A DNA stretch of 34,695 nucleotides from NCBI GenBank assembly GCA_025966525.1, contig JAPDIG010000008.1, positions 1-34,695 on the forward strand. Reading direction: 5' to 3'. This document shows positions 26,572-34,695 of this stretch, one piece after another (the stretch's first letter is position 1; every line of letters starts with the position of its first letter). Under the pieces are notes generated by a model that saw only the letters and a list, made by a program, of their open reading frames with translations, made no database searches and had not been told where the DNA came from. The stretch is from Candidatus Methanophagales archaeon (GTDB lineage: Archaea; Halobacteriota; Syntropharchaeia; Alkanophagales; Methanospirareceae). A program made the position numbers and the translations under genes.

Positions 26572-28368
26572 ATGATGAGAGAATATCTGCTTGGAAACGC
26601 TGCGATTGCGAGAGGTATCCTCGAAGCTGGAGCGAGTGTTGTTACAAGTTATCCAGGAACACCGGCATCAGAGATTGTAGAGACCCTGGCACCTTTCACT
26701 AAGAAGTATGACCTCCATGTAGAGTGGTCGGTCAACGAAAAGGTTGCGTTGGAAGTTGCCATCGGAGCATCGTGGACTGGGACGCGAGCTGCTGCCGTTA
26801 TGAAACATGTGGGCTTGAACGTTGCTGCGGACCCTTTTATGACGCTGGCATACACAGGTGTGAGGGGAGGGCTAGTAGTGATCAGCTCGGATGATCCGTT
26901 CTGCCACTCATCACAGAACGAGCAGGACTCGAGGCGGTATGCCCAGTTTGCATGCATCCCCTGCATAGACCCTGCTGACCCCCAAGAGGCAAGAGATATG
27001 ACCATCTATGCCTTTGAACTATCGGAAGAGCTGGAATTGCCGGTTCTTCTCCGACCCACCACGCGTGTCTCTCATGCCAGAGCTGACGTAGAAGTAGGCG
27101 AAATAGAAGAAAACCGTGTAAAACCAGAGTTTTTGAGGAATCCCGTTAGATGGGTTGCCCTCCCAGCACATGCACGACCACGCCATTCCGTGCTTCTTGA
27201 GAAACAGGATGCAATCAAGGCAGCATTGGAAAAATCACCTTGGAACCGACTTGTGTTACGGGGCGAGCTGGGCGTCATTGCATCAGGGATTTCAGGTCTC
27301 TACGCTGAGGAAGCGATAAAACAGTTGGATGTAGATATTTCTATTCTGCGTATCGGCACCTTTCCACCACCAGAGGGTTTGTGTTCCGAGTTCATCATGC
27401 ATGTCAGCAAGGTGATGGTGATTGAGGAACTGGAACCCGTGCTGGAGGAATATGTAGAGAGAGCAGCAAGAGAGCACAATCCTGATCTTGACATTCTCGG
27501 CAAGAGGACAGGTCACATCCCGCGGGAGGGAGAACTGGACCCCTATATTGTCAGAAATGCTATTGCAAACATGGCTGATCTACCGTTAGTGGAATCACCA
27601 TCCCTGAGAGAAGCCTCGGAAATCCTCCCACCCAGACCTCCGGCACTCTGCCCCGGATGTGGTCACAGAGCGGCATACTATGCAATGAGGGAAGCCTTCG
27701 GGGAGGATGCAATCTTTCCCAGTGATATTGGATGTTACACGCTGGCTGTCGATATGGGGACCATAGACACTTGCCTCTGCATGGGCGCCAGCATAACCCT
27801 TGCCAGCGGAATCAGGTTTAGTGGTGAGGAGAGGGACATATGTTGCAGTATTGGCGATTCGACTTTTCTGCACACCGGACTGCCAGGGTTGCTCAATGCT
27901 GCTTACAATAAAGCCAGAATAACTATTGCCATACTGGACAATTCGACCACTGCGATGACCGGGCATCAGCCTCATCCCGGAACGGGTGTTACCGCAAGCG
28001 GCGATAAGACAAAAGCAGTATCGCTTGCGTCTCTCGCTAAAGCACTGGGGGCAGACTTTGTCGAGACCGCGGACCCTTATGATCTCAAAGCGACAATCGA
28101 AACCTTCAAGAGGGCGAGGGATTATCATGGCTTAGCGGTGGTCATTACGAAGCAAGTCTGCGTGATAAACGAGAGACGAGCAGGCATAAAGCGAAATCCA
28201 TTCATGGTTAACGAGAACTGCACAGGCTGCCGCGAGTGTGTGGAGTTTGGCTGCCCAGCAATCGAGTTCGAGGAGGATTGTGCTCGAATCAACTCGCTCT
28301 GTACTGGATGCGGGGTATGTGCCCAGATATGCCCCAGTGAAGCCATCGAGGTGGTTAAAGTCAAATGA
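26572..28368 (+). CDS. iorA: Indolepyruvate:ferredoxin oxidoreductase alpha subunit
   Basis: 598 aa; EAGASVVTSYPGTPASE, ALCPGCGHRAAYYAM, TPP-binding GDSTFLHTGLPGLLNAAYN, two C-terminal 4Fe-4S motifs. Confidence 0.95.
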   Translation: MMREYLLGNAAIARGILEAGASVVTSYPGTPASEIVETLAPFTKKYDLHVEWSVNEKVALEVAIGASWTGTRAAAVMKHVGLNVAADPFMTLAYTGVRGGLVVISSDDPFCHSSQNEQDSRRYAQFACIPCIDPADPQEARDMTIYAFELSEELELPVLLRPTTRVSHARADVEVGEIEENRVKPEFLRNPVRWVALPAHARPRHSVLLEKQDAIKAALEKSPWNRLVLRGELGVIASGISGLYAEEAIKQLDVDISILRIGTFPPPEGLCSEFIMHVSKVMVIEELEPVLEEYVERAAREHNPDLDILGKRTGHIPREGELDPYIVRNAIANMADLPLVESPSLREASEILPPRPPALCPGCGHRAAYYAMREAFGEDAIFPSDIGCYTLAVDMGTIDTCLCMGASITLASGIRFSGEERDICCSIGDSTFLHTGLPGLLNAAYNKARITIAILDNSTTAMTGHQPHPGTGVTASGDKTKAVSLASLAKALGADFVETADPYDLKATIETFKRARDYHGLAVVITKQVCVINERRAGIKRNPFMVNENCTGCRECVEFGCPAIEFEEDCARINSLCTGCGVCAQICPSEAIEVVKVK

Positions 28369-28961
28369 AGATAAAGACATCAGAGTGTGACATCGTTGTG
28401 GTAGGTGTAGGCGGCCAGGGAGTGATCCTGATCTCCAGTATAATTGGTAAGGCGGCGCTTAAGGCATGCCTATCGGTAAGAAGTGCTGAGACGCATGGGA
28501 TGGCACAGCGTGGGGGCAGTGTGATTAACCATCTCAGGATAGGATGTGTGTTTGGTCCAATGGTGCCACTCGGAGGAGCAGATATTCTGTTAGCTCTCGA
28601 GCCTGCTGAAGCCCTGCGGTATGCTCATTACTTATCCAAAGAGGGTGTCGCACTTGTGAACGTCAAACCTGTCTTCCCAAGTACGGTGACCACAGGTCAA
28701 TCGAGGTATCCACCATTGGAAGATATTCTTGCTCCGCTGGAGCGAATTTGCATGGATATCAAAACAGTTGATGCGACAAAGCTGGCAGTCAAAGCTGGCA
28801 ATCCACAGACGATGAACGTCGTGATGCTGGGCGTCCTCTCTAAGTATATTCCAATAAGTGAAGAGATTCTTATCGAATCGCTCAGTGAGTCCGTGCCTGC
28901 AAAGTTTCTGGAGGTCAACAGACGCGCATTTGAACTCGGTAAGAGCGAAATAAAAGCTTAA
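28365..28961 (+). CDS. iorB: Indolepyruvate:ferredoxin oxidoreductase beta subunit
   Basis: 198 aa; VVGVGGQGVILISSIIGKAAL, SAETHGMAQRGGSVINHLRIG. Confidence 0.95.
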   Translation: MKIKTSECDIVVVGVGGQGVILISSIIGKAALKACLSVRSAETHGMAQRGGSVINHLRIGCVFGPMVPLGGADILLALEPAEALRYAHYLSKEGVALVNVKPVFPSTVTTGQSRYPPLEDILAPLERICMDIKTVDATKLAVKAGNPQTMNVVMLGVLSKYIPISEEILIESLSESVPAKFLEVNRRAFELGKSEIKA

Positions 28962-28962
28962 A

Positions 28963-29868
28963 TTAAACTAAAAGTTCCAATAACATCGGAATTTTTTCCG
29001 TTAGCCTCTGTATCATCTCCTCAGACCTGAAAGGAGGTATCCTAACTTCTTTAATTGGTTTTACCAATTCCACAATTCTGGAAGTTGCGAGTTCTTCTTG
29101 TGAATAGGTAGAAGCTGCGAGTTGAACCGCTGCCAGATACTTCTCTGGTTTGTACACCGATATCTGCCCGGGTTTAACACCCAAAACAGCATTCAGATCC
29201 CTTAGACCCTTCCAGGGCAAAGCTATATCGGAGTAACTCTCAATGACCAAGCAATCATATTGTTTGTTCATCTTTTGATATACCAACTCAACTGCCAGGT
29301 CGTAATATCTCTCTGTTAGCTTATTTAACATATCTAAATTCCTGACGTGGTAGATACCGAATGCTTTAGCACTCAATTTTTCGACAATTGCATCGTTACA
29401 TCTATACTCAACAGGTAGCGCTTCGTTCACCACCACCAGATTCCTTACTCCTTCTTTAAGCCACAGCGTGATTCGGTCGAGGATAAAATAAGGAATTTGC
29501 GTGATTGGATCAATGAGAGGGGGTTCCGCCCACAGCCTGTGGAAAGGATTGATAAATTCTTCCACGATGGCACCTGCATCAGAGCCAAAAGGCGAAACAG
29601 CTTTTAAAAGTTTTGCGTCTTTCCCATACAGTCGCCCTTGCGATAACGCTTCATGCACTACATCGTAATCATACCACACGCTGTTACCAGCTCTGGGCTT
29701 GAAGCCACAGGCATTGAGCCCCTTTTCCTTTAAATAAGCCAGTAGAGCCAGCGCAAGGCTCGTCTTCCCTGCGTCCTTCTCTTTCAACCCCACAATCAAA
29801 ACCTGCAATCTCTCTCTCTTTCTCATCTCCGCGTTGCCTGCGGTAAACAAATATAATATCTCTTCCAA
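28963..29868 (-). CDS. P-loop NTPase related to dethiobiotin synthetase/cobyrinate synthase-like enzymes
   Basis: Walker-A-like GLKEKDAGKTSLALALLAYLKEKGLNACGFKPRAG; YDCLVIESYSDIALPW. Confidence 0.7.
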   Translation of the reverse strand: MEEILYLFTAGNAEMRKRERLQVLIVGLKEKDAGKTSLALALLAYLKEKGLNACGFKPRAGNSVWYDYDVVHEALSQGRLYGKDAKLLKAVSPFGSDAGAIVEEFINPFHRLWAEPPLIDPITQIPYFILDRITLWLKEGVRNLVVVNEALPVEYRCNDAIVEKLSAKAFGIYHVRNLDMLNKLTERYYDLAVELVYQKMNKQYDCLVIESYSDIALPWKGLRDLNAVLGVKPGQISVYKPEKYLAAVQLAASTYSQEELATSRIVELVKPIKEVRIPPFRSEEMIQRLTEKIPMLLELLV

Positions 29869-29885
29869 GTGATAAATTATAGGAA

Positions 29886-30833
29886 ATGGACATAGCGATT
29901 TATTTAGTTAAAGCGGTAATACTCATTACCGCCGGTGTGATAATTGCGAATATTGTACTCGAAAGCAACTGGCTAAGAAAATTATCACCACTAATAGGAC
30001 CTTTTTGCCATGCATCCAACCTTCCAAAAGAATGTGTATTCTCGCTTTTCGCTTCCTTTTTTAATCCTACCGCGGGGAAATCAACCCTGGCAGGTTTCTA
30101 CCACGAGGGTAAAATCGATGATAGGGAAGCGATACTCACGGTAGTGATGAGTACCTTTCCTATTGTCATAGGCGAATCGCTGCTCAGGGTGCAGTTGCCT
30201 ATCGCACTCGTGCTTTTGGGTCCTTTTATTGGCGGCATTTACATCTCTCTTAATCTTTTCTCGTCTTTTCTACAAGCTTTTGCTGCTTTTATTTATTCCA
30301 AATCCCGCTTTCCTCTCCAAAAGGAGGTAGAAGGGGAGATAAATGTCGCTATTAATATTAATGAGATGTCGCAAGACCAGAGCAAGCAATTGAAAACGGC
30401 ATTAAAAAAGTCTTTTGCTACGCTAAAAAAGATAATACCCGTAATGGTGGTGTCATTTTTATCCATTTTTCTCCTCCTTGAGTTTGATCCGGATGTGATG
30501 AACTATATTAGTTTATTCTTTGACCCGGTCTTAAGGGTATTAGATTTACCCGGGGAGTGTATAACCGCACTCATTGCGGATTTAGCCCATTTCTCCGCGG
30601 GATACGCTACTGTTGCTGCTCTACTGACTAAAGGTGTGATAACCGCGAAACAAGCTATTTTAACCCTCTTGATTGGAAGTATGTTAATTGTAACTCTGGT
30701 ATATCTGAAATACAGTCTTTCCTTGTATATATCCCTGTTTGGAAAGCTTGGAGTGAAAATAACGGTTATAAATTACATGGGTAGTATGATTTCAAAGTGC
30801 ACCATAATTCTTTTGGTTGTAGTATTAATGTGA
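29886..30833 (+). CDS. Membrane protein with nucleoside-recognition (GATE) domains
   Basis: 315 aa; several TM segments; FFNPTAGKSTLAGFYHEGKIDDREAILTVVMSTFP and LAHFSAGYATVAALLTKGVITAKQAILTLLIGSM as a duplicated GATE unit. Confidence 0.8.
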   Translation: MDIAIYLVKAVILITAGVIIANIVLESNWLRKLSPLIGPFCHASNLPKECVFSLFASFFNPTAGKSTLAGFYHEGKIDDREAILTVVMSTFPIVIGESLLRVQLPIALVLLGPFIGGIYISLNLFSSFLQAFAAFIYSKSRFPLQKEVEGEINVAININEMSQDQSKQLKTALKKSFATLKKIIPVMVVSFLSIFLLLEFDPDVMNYISLFFDPVLRVLDLPGECITALIADLAHFSAGYATVAALLTKGVITAKQAILTLLIGSMLIVTLVYLKYSLSLYISLFGKLGVKITVINYMGSMISKCTIILLVVVLM

Positions 30834-30858
30834 AACTTAAACCCAAAGCGAAAGGATT

Positions 30859-31653
30859 ATGAACAAAGAGGTATATGTGCTAAAGATTGGTGGTAGTGTG
30901 TTAACTGAGAAAGGCAAGGAGAGAAGAGCACGGAAGAACGTGATAAAGCGAATATCGAAGGAAATCGCCCTTGCTGCACATACATCAAAGAAAAATAATC
31001 TGATTCTCGTACATGGTGCTGGCTCCTATGGGCATCCGCAAGCGAGGGTATATCTGGAAAGTCACAATGCGAAGGACGCTTTAGTCACGCATGAATCCGT
31101 GAAAGAGCTAAATGGAATAGTACTATCTTCTATGATGGAGCTTGGACTAAAAGCAATGCCTATCCATCCTCTAAGCGCAGTTGTATCAAAAGGACTTAAA
31201 ATAAAGTATAAAATAAACGAACAAATAGAATTGGCATTAAGGGCTGGAATAATTCCGGTTTTGCATGGAGATGTTATTCTGGACGAAAAAGAAGGGTTCC
31301 GTGTATTAAGCGGCGACCAACTGGTGGTGTATGCAGCGAAGGAGTTCAACGCGAGCAAAGTTGGTGTGGGTACTGATGTGGATGGTGTTTTGAGCGAGAA
31401 AGGAGCAGTGATAAGAGAAATAATGCCCGCGGACATAGATAAAATGAGCATAAAAGGGTCGCAGCATGTAGATGTAACAGGAGGGATGAAAGAGAAAGTT
31501 TTTCTCCTGGCAAGGCTTGCATCCGAGAGTAACATCCCGTCCATACTTTTCAACGCATCAAAAGAATCGAATGTTTACAAATTCCTGACTGACGATGAAA
31601 ACTTATTCGGCACGCTGATTCACGCACAATTTCAAAGAAGAGATGTCAAATAA
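30859..31653 (+). CDS. ipk: Isopentenyl phosphate kinase (amino-acid kinase fold)
   Basis: 264 aa; LKIGGSVLTEKGKE, LVHGAGSYGHPQA, VLHGDVILDEKEGFRVLSGDQL, VDVTGGMKEKV. Confidence 0.92.
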   Translation: MNKEVYVLKIGGSVLTEKGKERRARKNVIKRISKEIALAAHTSKKNNLILVHGAGSYGHPQARVYLESHNAKDALVTHESVKELNGIVLSSMMELGLKAMPIHPLSAVVSKGLKIKYKINEQIELALRAGIIPVLHGDVILDEKEGFRVLSGDQLVVYAAKEFNASKVGVGTDVDGVLSEKGAVIREIMPADIDKMSIKGSQHVDVTGGMKEKVFLLARLASESNIPSILFNASKESNVYKFLTDDENLFGTLIHAQFQRRDVK

Positions 31654-32068
31654 AATAAAAGTGATAATCACCAGACATGCGGTAGAGAGATTGTTTGAAA
31701 GAAGGCCGACGTGGTATCGAAAAATATCCGGAGATATTGTAGCCAATATTATCGTGAATGTTATTCGTTCAGGGAAATGTCTGGAGAGGAAAAAAAGAAG
31801 GGATGGTGATGAAGAGGTCAGTATGCGCTTTTCCACGAACAAATATACCATTTGCTGTACAAAGGTGAACGATACATTGATTGTCACAACGATAATGAAC
31901 ACAAAGCAGATGACAGAAGAATACAGAAAGGCATTAAAGTTGTACTCAAAAGATTCGCCTTGTAAAGAGGTGACCTTTATCGTATCTAATCCTGCAAGAG
32001 AGATAGAGAGGTGGATGAGAGAATGGGTGCAAGAGGATATGGAAAAGCAAGTGGTGCCGGAACAGTAA
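31643..32068 (+). CDS. Uncharacterised protein, DUF4258/RelE-fold-like N terminus
   Basis: 141 aa; IITRHAVERLFERRPTW; overlaps ipk by 11 bp and the shikimate kinase ORF at its 3' end. Confidence 0.7.
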   Translation: MSNKIKVIITRHAVERLFERRPTWYRKISGDIVANIIVNVIRSGKCLERKKRRDGDEEVSMRFSTNKYTICCTKVNDTLIVTTIMNTKQMTEEYRKALKLYSKDSPCKEVTFIVSNPAREIERWMREWVQEDMEKQVVPEQ

Positions 32069-32886
32069 TAAATGCAATAGCAACCTACAAAGGGTCTGCT
32101 TTTGGTATAGAACTCTGGACTGATGCTATTGTGGAGCTTGGCGAGGATTTCAGTGGTATAGAAGGAGAGACAGAAGTGGAAGGCGAAAAGGGTGCAGATA
32201 CAAGATTGATAGAGAGATGCGTGGAGTTGGTGTTGAAGAAGTTCGATTTACCCTTGTGTGGCTATGTAAAGACGAGAAGCGAAATACCAGTTGGAAGCGG
32301 GTTAAAGAGCAGCAGTGCCGCGGCAAATGCCGTTGTAGTTGCTACGCTGAATGCGATAGGTGAGGAAGCGAAAGCGCTGGATGCGATTAGGATAGGGGTA
32401 GAGGCGGCTCTGGACGTTGGTGTGTCAATAACAGGGGCTTTTGATGATGCCTGTGCTTCTTTGCTCGGTGGATTCGTAATAACAGACAATAAAAAGAGGG
32501 AGTTGATAAAGAGGGTGGAGAAGGAATCCGAAGTTCTCGTTCTCGTGCCAGGTGAAAAAGCGTTTACCGCGGATACCGATGTAAAAAGATCGAAGCTGAT
32601 AGCTCCATGGGTGAATATTGCATATGAATTAGCGTTGGAGGAGAGATTTGAAGAGGCGATGACGTTAAATGGTTTTATGTATTGTGCAGCGTTGAATTTT
32701 AATCCTGAGCCGATGTTGAAGGCACTGGAATGTGGAGTGAAGGGGGTGAGCTTATCGGGGACGGGACCTTCTTTTGCTGCTCTGGTGGACGAGGAAAAAG
32801 CAGAAGGATTACGTGATGCATGGGCTGAATTAGGTGTTGAAGGTAGGGTAATAAGGAGAAGGATAAATAATCAGCCTTTGTTGTAA
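32023..32886 (+). CDS. aroK: Archaeal GHMP-type shikimate kinase
   Basis: MGARGYGKASGAGTVINAIATYKGSAFGIELWTDA, PVGSGLKSSSAAANAVV, SLSGTGPSFAAL. Confidence 0.92.
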   Translation: MGARGYGKASGAGTVINAIATYKGSAFGIELWTDAIVELGEDFSGIEGETEVEGEKGADTRLIERCVELVLKKFDLPLCGYVKTRSEIPVGSGLKSSSAAANAVVVATLNAIGEEAKALDAIRIGVEAALDVGVSITGAFDDACASLLGGFVITDNKKRELIKRVEKESEVLVLVPGEKAFTADTDVKRSKLIAPWVNIAYELALEERFEEAMTLNGFMYCAALNFNPEPMLKALECGVKGVSLSGTGPSFAALVDEEKAEGLRDAWAELGVEGRVIRRRINNQPLL

Positions 32887-32940
32887 GAAAAATCTGAATG
32901 CAAAAATTCTCCCAACCTGACATAATTTATCTCCTCATCT

Positions 32941-32958
32941 AAAAACTTAAGTCTTTTT
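32941..32958. terminator. Weak hairpin between convergent aroK and AIRS-related genes
   Basis: AAAAACTT-AAGTCTTTTT (one unpaired base). Confidence 0.3.
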
Positions 32959-33012
32959 CTAAATTTATATTATCACCCTCATTAATAGGCAAAAGGCAAA
33001 ATCATATCTTCA

Positions 33013-34362
33013 TTATCTATTACCTTCCCCCTCTAGCACCTCTTTCACCCTATCTCTCTTATAAATCGCCTCCTCAACCGCCTTATCCACCTTCCTCTTC
33101 ATCTCTTCAAAATCATTACCCGCACTTACGTTTTCTCCCACAACCTTCTTTACTGGCGTATAAGCAGACTCTCTAAACTTAGGAATAAACTTCTTTCTCT
33201 CCCCATCCATAACAATTTCTGCACCACTCCCCACTTCAACTCTGCCAACCATTTCTATTCTCACTCCTGTACTCCTTACAACTTTCTTCACGTCTTCCGC
33301 AACGGCTTTCGGACAAATAATTAGAAGAGCATCCAGAGATACGCCTAAATAATCTATCCCATGCCGCTCCAGCATCCTAAGCACAGGCACATTCACCAGA
33401 CTCCTTATTCGCTGTTCATAAAAAACGAGTTTCACGGCTGCGACTTTTGCAATCTCGTTCGCGTCCCCTCTGATGCCTCCGTTCGTAACATCTGTCATGA
33501 CGTGAATCCTTCTCACCATATCTTCTTCGATAAGCGCGTTACAAGCCTTCAAAAATTTTATGTTCAGCGTTTCTTTCACTGCTTCAGACTCTCCATAATA
33601 CAAAGCAGCAGTGGATATTGTGCCTCCTCCTGCTCCCTCGGTCATCAATATTACATCTCCTTCCTTTGCTCCTTCTCTCGATACAACAGCTTCCGCCACG
33701 CCAACCGCACCCACGCAGCCCGTCATTCTTTCACCTATTACCACGTCACCGCCTATTCGCAATGTCGAGCCCGTTACGAGAGGAACGTCAGTAGCGACTG
33801 ATACCGCTGAAATTCCCGCTACATGGTCGAATATCTTCGCAACGTCGCCGTCATCGGCAACATGAATGTCTGAGAATAGTGCAACAGGTGTAGCTCCCAT
33901 TACATACACGTCACGAAGAGCTGCACGTGCAACATGAAAACCCGCGAGAAAAGGGAAATCGCTCAGCCGCGAATGCATTCCGTCCACCGTGATAACCACA
34001 AATTTTCCTTTACTTGAGGATCGTACCACGCCGGAATCACTTAAGCTTGTCGAGTCAACCACTGCACTCGTTGCGCCAATTATCTCTCCTATCTTCTCAT
34101 GAGCGTAAAAATCACCCAAACCCCTTGACCCAACTCCGAACTCGCCCATTCTCACACCTGATTTTATTTCTGTGAAAAGTTCATCTTTTAAATCAATCGT
34201 TCGTTTCGCTTCTTCTAATATCGCTTTGGAAAGTGCCTCTGCATCTTCTTTTCTTATACGATTGCGCTTTATCTCTATGATACGTTTGCCCATCTCAGCG
34301 ATTATCGCATCTTCTTTTTCGCCTTCTTTTAACTTCCTCTTTACAAATCCCTCAAGGTCCAT
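33013..34362 (-). CDS. AIR synthase-related (PurM/ThiL/HypE superfamily) protein with N-terminal extension
   Basis: 449 aa; SDSGVVRSSSKGKFVVITVDGMH, RAALRDVYVMGATPVALFSDIH, DVTNGGIRGDANEIA. Confidence 0.85.
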   Translation of the reverse strand: MDLEGFVKRKLKEGEKEDAIIAEMGKRIIEIKRNRIRKEDAEALSKAILEEAKRTIDLKDELFTEIKSGVRMGEFGVGSRGLGDFYAHEKIGEIIGATSAVVDSTSLSDSGVVRSSSKGKFVVITVDGMHSRLSDFPFLAGFHVARAALRDVYVMGATPVALFSDIHVADDGDVAKIFDHVAGISAVSVATDVPLVTGSTLRIGGDVVIGERMTGCVGAVGVAEAVVSREGAKEGDVILMTEGAGGGTISTAALYYGESEAVKETLNIKFLKACNALIEEDMVRRIHVMTDVTNGGIRGDANEIAKVAAVKLVFYEQRIRSLVNVPVLRMLERHGIDYLGVSLDALLIICPKAVAEDVKKVVRSTGVRIEMVGRVEVGSGAEIVMDGERKKFIPKFRESAYTPVKKVVGENVSAGNDFEEMKRKVDKAVEEAIYKRDRVKEVLEGEGNR

Positions 34363-34409
34363 TTTTCTTTATTTTAGCAATCCGGAACATGTATAAAACT
34401 TAATAAACT

Positions 34410-34428
34410 ACCATTTTAAATTAAAATG
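34410..34428. promoter_or_regulatory. 19-nt palindrome in divergent intergenic region
   Basis: CCATTTTAA-A-TTAAAATGG. Confidence 0.45.
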
Positions 34429-34527
34429 GAATATTGAACAATCGAGGTCAAAGGGAAATAGCGATGAGGAAATATACTTTGCATAAGAGAAAGTATTTTT
34501 ATATACATAAACATATGTAGTGAACAT

Positions 34528-34695
34528 ATGACGAAAATTGAGGATAATTTGTTGAAGGATGCGCATGCACTTTTACATCCGATAAGGTTCCGGATTGTAG
34601 AGCTGATTGCTGAGAAGCCAATGTACATAAATGAGATAAGTAAAGCGCTGGGAGAAGAGAGGCGGCTCGTTTCTTACCATCTCCTCACTTTAGAG
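34528..34695 (+). CDS. ArsR-family winged-HTH regulator, truncated at window end
   Basis: MTKIEDNLLKDAHALLHPIRFRIVELIAEKPMYINEISKALGEERRLVSYHLLTLE... Confidence 0.8.
   Translation, partial: MTKIEDNLLKDAHALLHPIRFRIVELIAEKPMYINEISKALGEERRLVSYHLLTLE

Noticed and set aside
27595-28128. 177-aa minus-strand ORF within iorA
   Set aside because: Antisense to the TPP-binding region of iorA; no independent support.
32699-32923. Minus-strand 74-aa ORF with an SD-like GAGGAGATAAATT before ATG
   Set aside because: Mostly antisense to the aroK 3' end; the SD is suggestive but the peptide has no recognisable features. Worth only a Ribo-seq glance.

Overview
The window reads as a gene-dense, moderately AT-rich archaeal chromosome segment. 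It encodes proteins linked to methanofuran, F420 and ACS/CODH metabolism, archaeal isoprenoid and shikimate pathways, plus aIF5A and aCPSF1. This points to a methanogen- or ANME-related euryarchaeon, perhaps ANME-1/Syntrophoarchaeia-like; that lineage is my inference. About 37 protein genes can be supported. I saw no rRNA, tRNA or CRISPR array. Two degraded transposase relics are present: an IS630-like one at ~12.58-13.21 kb and an unassigned one at ~26.1-26.5 kb. Observations most worth a second look: (i) an unlisted 28-codon very basic ORF (5466-5552, minus) upstream of aIF5A, with a strong Shine-Dalgarno but an apparent AUU start, resembling the COX24/AURKAIP1/mS38-type ribosomal peptide; (ii) a protein built from four ~69-aa HTH-like modules, translationally coupled to an MfnD-like ATP-grasp gene; (iii) a DUF35::HMG-CoA synthase fusion with an incomplete zinc knuckle, next to its thiolase and a class II HMG-CoA reductase; (iv) a CooF-like/CdhB/CdhC trio without CdhA/D/E; (v) a stand-alone FwdA paralogue with apparent metal-ligand substitutions; (vi) a JAMM protease-RibL-NikR-proteasome beta operon. 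All family calls come from reading motifs by eye; no database search was run.
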